Shown here piece by piece: positions 1 to 7,242 of a DNA stretch of 7,692 nt (position 1 is its first letter; each line of letters opens with the position of its first letter). Source of the stretch: JBDTLH01 sp039934875 (lineage in GTDB: Bacteria; Acidobacteriota; Terriglobia; Terriglobales; Acidobacteriaceae). The translations under genes and the position numbers were made by a program. The DNA lies in assembly GCA_039934875.1 (NCBI GenBank), contig JBDTLH010000151.1:1-7692 (forward strand). Reading direction: 5' to 3'. The notes beneath the pieces are model-generated. The model saw nothing but the letters and a program-made list of their open reading frames with translations. It made no database searches and was not told the origin of the DNA.

Positions 1-346
1 CCGACCAATCAGTCAGCCCTGCCACCGCCGCACCCAGCGCACCCGCCAACCCAATCCCGATCGAGGTATCAGCAGCCAGCGAAAATTCCTTCCGCCCGCT
101 GCTCCACTCCAGACCATCGCAGATGAGTGCGACCGTCCATGCGCCAATGGGAATGTCCGTCAGGATAACGTGCAGCGGCTCGCCTATCCAGGTACCGTGC
201 AGAAAGTTCTTGATTCTTTGTCCGTTCGCGCCCGCAGCGGCAAACGGTTTATGCACCAGCTTTTGCAGTTCTTCTTCGAACGGCTTGAGTTGTGGTATTT
301 GCGATTCCTTGTAGTCTGTCCCACCAGTGATGTCAGGAGTTGCCAT
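1..346 (-). CDS. DUF2231 family membrane protein (C-terminus beyond window)
   Basis: The frame opens at an ATG (346-344) with a GAGG ribosome binding site 5 bases upstream. It stays open for 115 codons to the window edge, so only the N-terminal part is present. Residues 1-50 are soluble and charged. The segment around residues 55-70 reads GEPLHVILTDIPIGAW, which matches the conserved first-helix wording of DUF2231 proteins (LHP-x-LTDIPIGAW). A second hydrophobic, Ala/Gly-rich stretch at about 92-114 ends in LTDW. DUF2231 proteins are small inner-membrane proteins of unknown biochemical role. Some are associated with Rieske-type 2Fe-2S domains, but any such domain here would lie outside the window. 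The gene lies 119 bp downstream of the debranching enzyme on the same strand, so co-transcription is possible but not shown. The family call is fairly secure and the function is unknown. Confidence 0.8.
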   Translation of the reverse strand, partial: MATPDITGGTDYKESQIPQLKPFEEELQKLVHKPFAAAGANGQRIKNFLHGTWIGEPLHVILTDIPIGAWTVALICDGLEWSSGRKEFSLAADTSIGIGLAGALGAAVAGLTDWS

Positions 347-391
347 GTTCGCCTCTGTACGGTGGGAAGCACACACCTCATTTAGGGATGC

Positions 392-426
392 CCAGACTGT
401 CACTAGGCAAGTAGCCATGAGTCTGG
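392..426. other. Inverted repeat between two minus-strand genes
   Basis: CCAGACT (392-398) and AGTCTGG (420-426) form a perfect 7-bp stem around a 21-base loop. Allowing one bulged base lengthens it to about 9 bp. It lies after the debranching-enzyme stop codon and before the DUF2231 start. There is no T-run next to it in either direction, so it is not a typical intrinsic terminator. It could be a weak terminator, a processing site or chance. Confidence 0.25.
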
Positions 427-465
427 CACGGCCAATAAGACCATCACTGTTACATTAACCAGAGC

Positions 466-2844
466 TCATCTGCCGGGAATAAAACTCGTGAGCACATCCC
501 GAAGCCGTTCACCAAAGTTGCTGGTCAATGACCAGGGACTCGGTTGACGAATGACATGCAGCGGACCATTCTTTTCAAGGATTTCATAATCGCTGCCGCC
601 ATCTGGCCTGCGGAAGAAGTGGAGCGTGATGGTCGCCTTTCCCACATGCAGGTTACGCAGGGTGATCTCCGGCAGCCATTCTGGGAGGTGCGGATCAACC
701 AGCAACATATTCAAAGGAGCGTATGGATACAGCCCCAGCAACGCCTGGACCAGCCAAAAGAGCGAAGAAGAGGACCACGTCTGCGGCCAGTTTGACTGCG
801 GATACATCGCCGGGAAAGGATGATCTTCATCGCGTTGATGCCCGCTCAAGAGCTCGGGCAGCCGGTAGAATTCGAACAAGGAAGCGGCTTCAAATTGCGC
901 TCGCGCAATTCGTTCCACATGCTGATGTAATCCTAAGCGCATCAGTCCCATGGCGAAGGTACCGTGTTCAACCGGCCAAACCGAACCACGATGATAGCTG
1001 TATGGGTTGTAGGCCGGATGCAACGAAGAGAGCGTACGAATACCCCAACCGGTGAAAAGATCGGGGGCGAGCAGACGGTCGGCAGCGTGCTGTACGAGGG
1101 CATCGTCGGCGATACCGGAGGCCAGAACATGCCCGGCATTTGAGGCGATGGACTTGACCTGCCGTTTGTCCGGATCGAGCGCCATGGCAAAAAAACCCTC
1201 ATCTTCCATCCAGAACTTGTCATTAAACCGTTTTTTCAGCTCTTCCGCTTCGTGGTAAAGCCGCTTGGCATCTTCCTTTTCATCGAGCCACCAAAAAACT
1301 TCAGAAAGTTGCAGCTTGGAAAAATATAGGAAGCCTTGCTCTTCGCTGGGACTGATGGGAACGTCCACTTGCGAGCCATCCTCATACACCATTGCATCTC
1401 CGGAGTCTTTCCAGCCCTGATTTTTGAGCCCGTCGCGGGAGCGGGTGCGGTATTCGGAGAAGCCATCGCCATCCTGATCCCCCAGCGTATCCACCCAATG
1501 CAGCGCCTTCATGGCGGGCGAGATGTATGGCCGCACGGCATCTTTATCGCCCGTCCAATGCCAGAGTTCGGCGACCACGGAAGCATACAAGCCGGAGGTG
1601 GTCAGCGATCCGTAATAGCGCTGGCGAGGATTGAAGTTCAGTATCTCCAGTGGGCCGGTTTGTGCCTCATGCAGCATTCGGCCTGGCTGTTCATCTCGCC
1701 AATCATTGGACTCCGTGCCTTGATAGCGGGCCAGAGCGGGAAGCGTCCCCTGCATCATCTCCGGACTGGCAATCGCCGCCTGCAATGCGGCGGTGAGCGT
1801 ATCGCGGCCAAACAATCCTAGATAGACCGGTAGACCCGCGGCCATGGTCCAGGCGTTCTCGCGTTCATCGAGATCGTGCAAGCGCAAGGCCACGATGTCG
1901 CGGGTAGCTTGTTCGAGAGCGCCTACGACCACCGGCGCCAGAGTGTTTCGCTCCAGCCCCGCGAATTGCGTGGTATCCGCGAGAAACCGGTCACGCAGCC
2001 GGTCGAAGCGGGTCCCTTCGGCAAAGAACGAATGGCAGGAATACGCCGGGGGCATGACTTCGCCTTCAATCTTGGGAATCAGATTGATGCATGAATGCCA
2101 AGTACCCTGTGGCTCTAAAGTGATCTGAAAGGTGAGGCGTTTGTTGCGATAGCGGGGCGCTGAACCGGCGTTCTCGATACGCACGATCAAACCACGATGG
2201 GTGGTGGCGGTCCCCTTTTCCTGTTGGTTAGAGAAGCTGTGAGTAGCGCGATAGTCGAATTCCAATTCCCAAGCTTTATCTTTTTCACCAGACCCGAGTT
2301 GCCGAAACCCGCGGCGAATCTTGCCCCGTTGTTGCCTTGTGCCTCCTGTTACTTCGCCATAATCGGCGAAGTCCGCATCGAGGGCGATCCCAAGCTGGAA
2401 CGAGACTTGCTCTTGCGTGTAGTTGGTCAGGTCGAGGTCTTCGTGCACTCCCAATCCGACATAACGCGAGATACACAGTTCCAAGGTGTCCTGCGAGGGT
2501 TGCTCCAGGTATCCGCTGCCGCGGTTCGAAGTTTTTGTGACCGAAACCTTTGGGGGTGCGATGTAATAACCCATCCAGGAGTGCTGTTCCACATTACTTA
2601 ACGCTACGGGTATGAATGGCTTGCGGTCGATAAAATAGCGGTAATCAGAGAGCAGCCGGGTTTGATGCACGAAGAAACCATCCTGCGAGAGGGGATGAAT
2701 GAATCCATCTCTGGCAGTTACGATAACGCTGCGATCTTGACTCACATGCAACTGGTCGGAACGCGGACGTAGCCGTATCAGGCAGTTCTTTCGTCGGTAG
2801 GTCATCTCTCCAATGTTAAACCGCTTGGGGGTGAGGCTTGGCAC
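466..2844 (-). CDS. Glycogen-debranching-type amylo-alpha-1,6-glucosidase
   Basis: This 792-residue soluble protein is related to bacterial amylo-alpha-1,6-glucosidases, which hydrolyse alpha-1,6 branch glucosyl units of glycogen or related alpha-glucans. Residues about 25-280 look like the N-terminal beta-rich GDE_N-type domain (VTARDGFIHPLSQDGFFVHQTRLLS at 42-66 in part, and GVHEDLDLTNYT at 132-143). Residues about 300-720 look like the (alpha/alpha)6-barrel catalytic domain. Its recognisable motifs are GLFGRDTL (343-350), NQGWKDSGDAM (475-485), NPYSYHRGSVWPVEHG (613-628) and YPQSNWPQTWSSSS (681-694). Acidic residues in the GRDT and KDSGD motifs and E626 are candidate catalytic or sugar-binding residues. 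No signal peptide is seen, so it is probably cytoplasmic. The GTG at 2844 has a GGAAGAG 10 bases upstream. The alternative ATG at 2805, with GGAGAG directly before it, would remove 13 residues and is about as plausible. The exact substrate (glycogen, trehalose-like or other glucan) cannot be read from sequence. No glycogen pathway partner is visible nearby. Confidence 0.85.
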   Translation of the reverse strand: MPSLTPKRFNIGEMTYRRKNCLIRLRPRSDQLHVSQDRSVIVTARDGFIHPLSQDGFFVHQTRLLSDYRYFIDRKPFIPVALSNVEQHSWMGYYIAPPKVSVTKTSNRGSGYLEQPSQDTLELCISRYVGLGVHEDLDLTNYTQEQVSFQLGIALDADFADYGEVTGGTRQQRGKIRRGFRQLGSGEKDKAWELEFDYRATHSFSNQQEKGTATTHRGLIVRIENAGSAPRYRNKRLTFQITLEPQGTWHSCINLIPKIEGEVMPPAYSCHSFFAEGTRFDRLRDRFLADTTQFAGLERNTLAPVVVGALEQATRDIVALRLHDLDERENAWTMAAGLPVYLGLFGRDTLTAALQAAIASPEMMQGTLPALARYQGTESNDWRDEQPGRMLHEAQTGPLEILNFNPRQRYYGSLTTSGLYASVVAELWHWTGDKDAVRPYISPAMKALHWVDTLGDQDGDGFSEYRTRSRDGLKNQGWKDSGDAMVYEDGSQVDVPISPSEEQGFLYFSKLQLSEVFWWLDEKEDAKRLYHEAEELKKRFNDKFWMEDEGFFAMALDPDKRQVKSIASNAGHVLASGIADDALVQHAADRLLAPDLFTGWGIRTLSSLHPAYNPYSYHRGSVWPVEHGTFAMGLMRLGLHQHVERIARAQFEAASLFEFYRLPELLSGHQRDEDHPFPAMYPQSNWPQTWSSSSLFWLVQALLGLYPYAPLNMLLVDPHLPEWLPEITLRNLHVGKATITLHFFRRPDGGSDYEILEKNGPLHVIRQPSPWSLTSNFGERLRDVLTSFIPGR

Positions 2845-2996
2845 AACAATTCGGCTCTTCCGCCGCCATCCAGCTACCCGATTGTAGCGCTAATCCTTTG
2901 CTTCTTGAATATCCACCGGAAACTGGGTTACTTAGAACGGTACATGTACTATCATTCGACACAAACAAATGTAACTGATGAGGGAGATCGAAACCG
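2845..2996. promoter_or_regulatory. Divergent intergenic region with perfect palindrome GTACATGTAC
   Basis: These 152 bases lie between the divergently read debranching enzyme and NO reductase, so they must hold both promoters. A perfect 10-bp palindrome GTACATGTAC is at 2940-2949, 47 bases before the qNOR start. A weak -10-like TACTAT (2947-2952) overlaps it, with no convincing -35 element. An inverted pair GTTAC (2927-2931) and GTAAC (2972-2976) brackets the palindrome. I see no clear FNR/DNR box (TTGAT-N4-ATCAA) and no NorR-type GT-N7-AC array. An NO-responsive regulator acting here is expected from the gene but not demonstrated. The qNOR ribosome binding site AGGGAG is at 2981-2986. Confidence 0.4.
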
Positions 2997-5288
2997 ATGA
3001 AAGAGCCGAGCCGCAGCCTGTTGATCGGGGAGGGGTGGATACAGGCGATTCTGCTGGTGGTGATCTGCGGGTTTATGATCCTCGGCCTGCTCGCCTACCG
3101 GACCTATACCGACGAGCCGCCGATCCCCGCGACGGTGGTGGATGCGAGCGGAAAGGTGCTCTTCAGCGGCGCGGAGATAACCGCCGGGCAGGAGGTCTTT
3201 CTGCGCAATGGGCTGATGGAGTACGGCTCTATCTTCGGACATGGCGCTTACCTGGGACCCGACTTTACCACTGACTACCTGCATCGCGCCGCCCTGATCA
3301 CGATTGACCACTATGGCGGGTTGTCGTCGAATGACGCCCGGCAGCACGCGATTGCCGATTTCAAAACCAACCGCTACGACCCGGCGACCGGAGTGCTCAC
3401 TTATACGGCGGCACAGGCGGATGCGTTTGAGCAGCTCAATCTTTACTATGCGGATTTCCTCGGCACTCCGACCACCAAGTTTGGATTGCGGCCTTCCGCT
3501 ATCACCGACCCGCAACAGATCCGAGAACTGACCGCATTCTTTAGCTGGTCGGCATGGTCGGCTGCGGCGTTGCGCCCGAACCTCCAATATTCCTATACCA
3601 ACAATTGGCCGCCGGAGGCGCTGGTGGCGAACCATCCTACGCCCGATACAGTGGTTTGGAGCGTGCTCTCGCTGATCGCGCTGCTGGGCGGCATCGGGCT
3701 GTTGCTGGCGGCGTTCGGAAGATGGAATTTTCTGGGTTGGCACGGGCGCGAAAGAGACTCGATCACATTTCGATCTCCGGATGATGTTGCGCTGACTCCG
3801 GCGCAGCGCTCGTGCGCCTGGTTCTTTCTGGTTATGGCGCTGCTGTTTCTGGCACAAGCGCTTTTGGGCGGGGCCTCGCAGCATTACCGGTCGGAGATAT
3901 CGAACTTCTTCGGCTTCGACCTGGCGCGTGTTTTGCCGTTCAACATTGCCCGTACCTGGCATGTGCAACTGTCTATTTTCTGGGTCTCCACCTCTTTTCT
4001 GGCGGCAGGCATTTTCATCGCGCCCATGATTACAGGGCACGAACCGAAGGGCCAGAACTGGCTCTCCTATGCGTTGCTGGGCGCTCTGGTTCTGGTGGTG
4101 GTGGGAAGTTTGGCGGGCGAGTACGCGGGCATTCGGGGGTGGATCACACACGGATGGTCGTGGTTCGGGAACCAGGGCTTCGAGTATCTTGATCTCGGGC
4201 GCTTCTGGCAGGTGCTGCTGACGGTGGGCCTGTTTTTCTGGGTGATCATATTGTTCCGCGGACTTCGCGGCACGCTGGTGGCGGAGCATGTGGGGAACAT
4301 GCCGTGGCTGTTCTTCTTCTCCGCGCTTTCGATTCCGGCGTTCTATGCGGTGGGGTTACTTGCCCGCCCGGACTCGCACTTTACGACGGCGGATTTCTGG
4401 CGCTTCTGGGTGGTCCATCTGTGGGTGGAAGATTTCCTTGAGCTGTTCACCACGATCCTGGTCGCCTACATCTTCGTGCTGCTCGGAGTGGTGCATGAGA
4501 GGGTGGCATTGAAGGTGGTATACCTTGACATTTTGCTGTACTCCGCCGGCGGCGTGGTAGGCACCATGCATCATCTTTATTTTTCGGGAGAGCCGGCCAT
4601 TCACATGGCGTTGGGCGCATTTTTCTCGGCGGCGGAGGTGATCCCGCTGACCTTTCTGACGCTGGAGGCGTGGAGCTTTCTGCAACTCGGCGCGGAGCAG
4701 AATGCAAACGCGCGCACTCCGTTTCCGCACTTCTGGGCGGTCATGTTCCTCGCCGCGGTGGGCTTTTGGAACTTTTTGGGCGCTGGAATATTCGGGTTCC
4801 TGATTAACCTGCCTATCGTTTCTTATTATGAGATCGGGACTGCGCTGACCGCCAATCACGCCCATGCTTCGATGATGGGCGTCTATGGAATGCTGTCGGT
4901 GGGGTTGGCCCTGTTCTGCCTGCGTTACATGGTTCCGGAGAAGCTGTGGAGCGACCGGGCGGCCAAGACGAGCTTCTGGTCGCTTAACATCGGCCTGGCA
5001 TGGATGGTCTTTGCGTCGCTGTTCCCTCTGGGCGTGTTGCAGCTTTATCATTCGGTGAGCGTGGGATACTTTGATGCGCGGTCGCTCAAGTTCCTCTCGA
5101 ATTCCACCAACGCTTTTCTGGAATGGCTGCGCCTTCCCGGCGATGCGCTTTTTATCATCGGAGGGGTGCTCCCCGTCGTCTATCTAGCATGGCTCGGAGT
5201 ACGCCACATGAAATGTGGGGCGAGGTTTGAAGAAGAGCGCGGCGAGTTGTTCACGGAGTTGGTGAAGTCGAATCGAACGGACGCATGA
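2997..5288 (+). CDS. norB: Quinol-dependent nitric oxide reductase, single-subunit (qNOR)
   Basis: The enzyme reduces two NO to N2O and water in the cytoplasmic membrane using quinol as electron donor (also named NorZ or qNorB). Its 763 residues fit the qNOR length, because the NorC-like part is fused in front of the catalytic subunit. Helix 1 spans about 12-34. Residues 35-215 form the periplasmic domain, with no CXXCH, as expected for a quinol-using form. The remaining hydrophobic helices run from about 218 to 735. All expected ligands are visible: H322 (RTWHVQ) and H623 for low-spin haem b, H621 (ANHAH) for haem b3, and H474, H525 and H526 (VVHLWVE, GTMHHLY) for the non-haem FeB. The conserved glutamates of the NOR active site are E478 (HLWVE), E482 and E547 (AEVIPL). 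The ATG start has AGGGAG 10 bases upstream. The stop overlaps the next start (ATGA), indicating an operon. The gene looks intact. The context has no nitrite reductase or NorQ/NorD, so NO detoxification is as likely as full denitrification. Confidence 0.96.
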   Translation: MKEPSRSLLIGEGWIQAILLVVICGFMILGLLAYRTYTDEPPIPATVVDASGKVLFSGAEITAGQEVFLRNGLMEYGSIFGHGAYLGPDFTTDYLHRAALITIDHYGGLSSNDARQHAIADFKTNRYDPATGVLTYTAAQADAFEQLNLYYADFLGTPTTKFGLRPSAITDPQQIRELTAFFSWSAWSAAALRPNLQYSYTNNWPPEALVANHPTPDTVVWSVLSLIALLGGIGLLLAAFGRWNFLGWHGRERDSITFRSPDDVALTPAQRSCAWFFLVMALLFLAQALLGGASQHYRSEISNFFGFDLARVLPFNIARTWHVQLSIFWVSTSFLAAGIFIAPMITGHEPKGQNWLSYALLGALVLVVVGSLAGEYAGIRGWITHGWSWFGNQGFEYLDLGRFWQVLLTVGLFFWVIILFRGLRGTLVAEHVGNMPWLFFFSALSIPAFYAVGLLARPDSHFTTADFWRFWVVHLWVEDFLELFTTILVAYIFVLLGVVHERVALKVVYLDILLYSAGGVVGTMHHLYFSGEPAIHMALGAFFSAAEVIPLTFLTLEAWSFLQLGAEQNANARTPFPHFWAVMFLAAVGFWNFLGAGIFGFLINLPIVSYYEIGTALTANHAHASMMGVYGMLSVGLALFCLRYMVPEKLWSDRAAKTSFWSLNIGLAWMVFASLFPLGVLQLYHSVSVGYFDARSLKFLSNSTNAFLEWLRLPGDALFIIGGVLPVVYLAWLGVRHMKCGARFEEERGELFTELVKSNRTDA

Positions 5289-5824
5289 TTTCGGGAATTC
5301 ACGTTGAGGTATTGCTGGCCGCGGTTTATGCGGTGTTCTTGGCCGGGGTGTCCTTTATTTTGGAGGCGCTGGCGCGGCGTTCGCATAAAAGGTCTCAGCG
5401 TTATCGAAATTTCGGGTTCACTTATCAGGAGAAGATGGACCAGTGGGAGTGCCCGGCGGGAGCATTGTTGACGCGGCAAGACACGGACCTCGAACGGCGA
5501 GTCATACGCTATGGCGCGCAGGCCCACACCTGCAACGCCTGCAACCTGAAACAGCACTGTACCGATTCGAACCAAGGGCGCATTCTGGAGAGCCGCGCGG
5601 ACTCCTGGGTGGAATCGGAGCTGCGCCGCTTCCATCGGGGCATTTCTCTGGCACTACTGCTGTTGGCAACAGTCATTCTTGTGGCTGAATCTGTCCGGCA
5701 TACGAAGCGGTTAGAGCTAGTCGTCATATGCTGTTTGTTGACACCCATCATGATCGTTGCGGCGAAGCTCTTCGCCTCGTTTATTGCGCAAAGGCAGAGC
5801 AGCTCGAAGGGCAACACACTTTGA
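5285..5824 (+). CDS. Membrane protein with transposase-type four-cysteine module, coupled to qNOR
   Basis: This 179-residue protein has an ATG that overlaps the qNOR stop (ATGA), so translation is probably coupled; its own ribosome binding site is weak. Helix 1 lies at about 7-28, a basic linker RRSHKRSQRYR at 31-41, a cysteine module at 50-100, and two further helices at about 118-135 and 143-165. The module holds C56, C83, C86 and C92 (C-x26-C-x2-C-x5-C) in the wording WECPAGALLTR...YGAQAHTCNACNLKQHC...GR. That is the wording of the cysteine-rich segment in IS1182-like DDE transposases (CPAG-x-LT-x-R ... RYRA ... C-x2-C-x4/5-QC ... GR). No DDE catalytic domain is present and there is no room for one, so it is not a broken transposase: helices flank the module and the operon position is exact. 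A metal site (zinc or Fe-S) is inferred. Possible roles are an NO reductase accessory factor, an electron-transfer protein or an NO sensor; none is proven. Confidence 0.8.
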   Translation: MISGIHVEVLLAAVYAVFLAGVSFILEALARRSHKRSQRYRNFGFTYQEKMDQWECPAGALLTRQDTDLERRVIRYGAQAHTCNACNLKQHCTDSNQGRILESRADSWVESELRRFHRGISLALLLLATVILVAESVRHTKRLELVVICCLLTPIMIVAAKLFASFIAQRQSSSKGNTL

Positions 5825-6086
5825 AATTGCTTGGCGAGGGCAACCATGAGCGATTAACTCGCCTCCCCATAAATCCAGTAGACTTGGTTCGGGCCCAGAA
5901 ACATTCAGCAAAAGACAAGCAGTTCATTTCGTACAATATTCGTCCAAACGGTTCGACATTAAGTCGATATTTCGTGCATGTGGCACAACTCCAGAAAACA
6001 TAAGTTACGTAGGATCAATCGCCAGACTGGTTCAACTCACGTCGTCGTCGCTCTATTAAGAACTGCCCTAAGGTCTTCCCTATATT

Positions 6087-6200
6087 GGGGGTATGAATGG
6101 ACCCCTGAGGCCCTGGATGAATAGGGGACTGAACCTGGGGATGATTTGTATCCGATCCAGGGGGCTTTGCCTAATAACCCCCTCCTGCCCAAAAACCCCC
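6087..6200. repeat. Cluster of hairpins built from G/C runs
   Basis: Several complementary arms lie in about 110 bases. GGGGT (6088-6092) pairs with ACCCC (6101-6105). CCCTGGAT (6111-6118) pairs perfectly with ATCCAGGG (6155-6162). GGAT (6139-6142) pairs with ATCC (6150-6153) inside that loop. AGGGGG (6159-6164) pairs with CCCCCT (6178-6183). Some arms overlap, so they are alternative folds. On the minus strand, around 6180-6200, three G-runs of 3-5 occur close together but a fourth of that length is missing, so a classical G-quadruplex motif is not complete. It may be a structured RNA, an intergenic repeat element of the genome or a terminator cluster. Confidence 0.4.
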
Positions 6201-6338
6201 GTTGTGCACGGTTGAGGGTGGACTTCATTCTGCGCCACAACATAAGGTTCTTGGGAAGCTCGGCGTGCATACGCACCAGTAAACCGGGCCACCATGTCCT
6301 CTTCGGCACTTAAATCGATATCGCTTCGACTGGCATTT

Positions 6339-6407
6339 GCGGACGAAGGTCGAGCTGCTCACCTCAATTCGTCCGCTGGAGAGCGAAGCCCATCCCCAAT
6401 CGTCCGC
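6339..6407. repeat. Octamer GCGGACGA in three copies at about 30-bp spacing
   Basis: GCGGACGA occurs at 6339-6346, and its reverse complement TCGTCCGC at 6369-6376 and 6400-6407. The first two form a perfect 9-bp inverted repeat (GCGGACGAA / TTCGTCCGC), with a small GAGC-T-GCTC hairpin inside the loop. Start-to-start spacings are 30 and 31 bases, close to three helical turns. It could be a protein-binding array or a chance outcome in a decayed region. Confidence 0.35.
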
Positions 6408-6409
6408 AT

Positions 6410-6544
6410 TCACGCAAGCGTCATAAGGGCTCTATCGACAGTCTGAAACAAACGCAAAGGATCGGTTGCGGTCAGCGGCACATTCAGCACATACGCATAC
6501 CGATTTAACGACTGCGGATTGGTAATATTATGCTGCCGGCTCGC
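6410..6544 (-). pseudogene. RHS repeat-associated core domain remnant
   Basis: Read on the minus strand, a 44-codon open stretch contains NPQSLNRYAYVLN followed by VPLTATDPLR. This matches the hallmark end of the RHS core (NPQSLNRYAYV-x-NNPLT-x-x-DP-x-G), after which a variable C-terminal toxin or effector domain normally follows. Here an in-frame stop (TAG) lies just upstream at 6547-6545. The usual Gly after DPL is Arg, and the frame ends about 18 codons later at TGA (6412-6410). The large upstream RHS body is absent from the window, and higher coordinates on the same strand hold no RHS repeats. It is therefore a degraded or truncated remnant, possibly an orphan tip left by rearrangement. 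RHS proteins deliver polymorphic toxins, but no toxin or immunity gene can be recognised here. Confidence 0.7.
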
Positions 6545-6999
6545 CTACGTCCACGGATGACCCGATTCAAATTCGATGCCCTGTATGGTCGCAAGTGACT
6601 CCCGAAGGAATGCTCCATAATGTTCGAGCGGCTACTGTCCGAAAGAGCCTTATGACCGCTGCTTCGTCCTGCACGGATCATTGCAAGTCGCCTTACAGTC
6701 CGGCGGTGCCGACCATCAGCAGATCGAGGTTTTGGGTGCCGCTTTGCCCAGGATCGTTGAAGAAAGCGTTTTTCCGCCTCGAAGCCCTGACTTGTTGTCA
6801 TCTCGTCTTAAGGCATTGTCGGGACATCCATACCGCACATCGATGGACTCGAAGTCCCGGAAGGATCTGAGGCGCTGCCCGAGACTGGCTTCCAAGGAAA
6901 CCACCGAGACTGAACAGCACGACCTGTTAAGGGCGGGAGATACCGGATCAATTTCCGGCAGTTCCGCGCAGTAGCACCAGTTCTCAGCACAAGAGATGT

Positions 7000-7242
7000 A
7001 TGCCGGCCATAGAAACGTTTGCAGAACTCGTGAATTTCGGCACTCCAACTCGATGGACCTAACGGACACTCTTGATTTGTGGGATTGCATTTTTTCTGTA
7101 AGCGTCTGTGAAACAAGGCGACTCCATCCTCGGGGAATGGCAAGGGCGGATGGCTGAGCAGTACGGTTTAGCCGGAGCCATCGACGCAGCGCATTTTCCC
7201 GCCTCAGTGAGGGACAGAATTCCGTCACTGGCGAACAGCTAG
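7000..7242 (+). pseudogene. Possible decayed small gene, one frame with two internal stops
   Basis: A single plus-strand frame reads MPAIETFAELVNFGTPTRWT, stop (7060-7062), a hydrophobic run RTLLICGIAFFL, stop (7099-7101), then from 7108 VKQGDSILGEWQGR MAEQ and so on to LANS with a stop at 7240-7242. The last 44 codons have balanced, protein-like composition (for example YGLAGAIDAAHFPASVRD). The GTG (7108) or the ATG (7150) could start a tiny protein, but neither has a convincing ribosome binding site. I do not recognise a family. It may be a pseudogene with two nonsense changes, or a chance frame. Confidence 0.2.

Noticed and set aside
2952..4289. 445-codon minus-strand frame opposite the NO reductase
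   Set aside because: It is a low-complexity Arg/Gln/His-rich antisense shadow of the qNOR gene, whose ligands and domain order are unmistakable.
4356..5051. 231-codon minus-strand frame opposite the NO reductase
   Set aside because: It is also an antisense shadow with His/Arg/Gln-rich composition and no family resemblance.
5285..5824. Reading the cysteine-module gene as a broken transposase
   Set aside because: There is no DDE domain, no terminal inverted repeats, three membrane helices flank the module, and the start is exactly coupled to the qNOR stop.
5833..5863. GGCGAG/CTCGCC inverted repeat as the operon terminator
   Set aside because: The stem is only 6 bp with a 19-base loop and no T-run follows, so it is not strong enough to list as a terminator.
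5728..6003. 91-codon plus-strand frame starting inside the membrane-protein gene
   Set aside because: It overlaps 97 bases of a well-supported gene, has no ribosome binding site and its translation resembles no family.
6180..6200. G-quadruplex on the minus strand
   Set aside because: Only three G-runs of at least three occur within range; the fourth is GG, so the standard motif is not met.
6716..7228. 170-codon minus-strand frame
   Set aside because: The translation is Arg/Ser/Cys-rich without domain features, there is no convincing ribosome binding site, and it overlaps other equally long random frames in a decayed region.
7205..7230. CAGTGA/TCACTG inverted repeat
   Set aside because: The 6-bp arms around 14 bases have no T-run and lie inside a possible short frame; this is expected by chance in a window this size.
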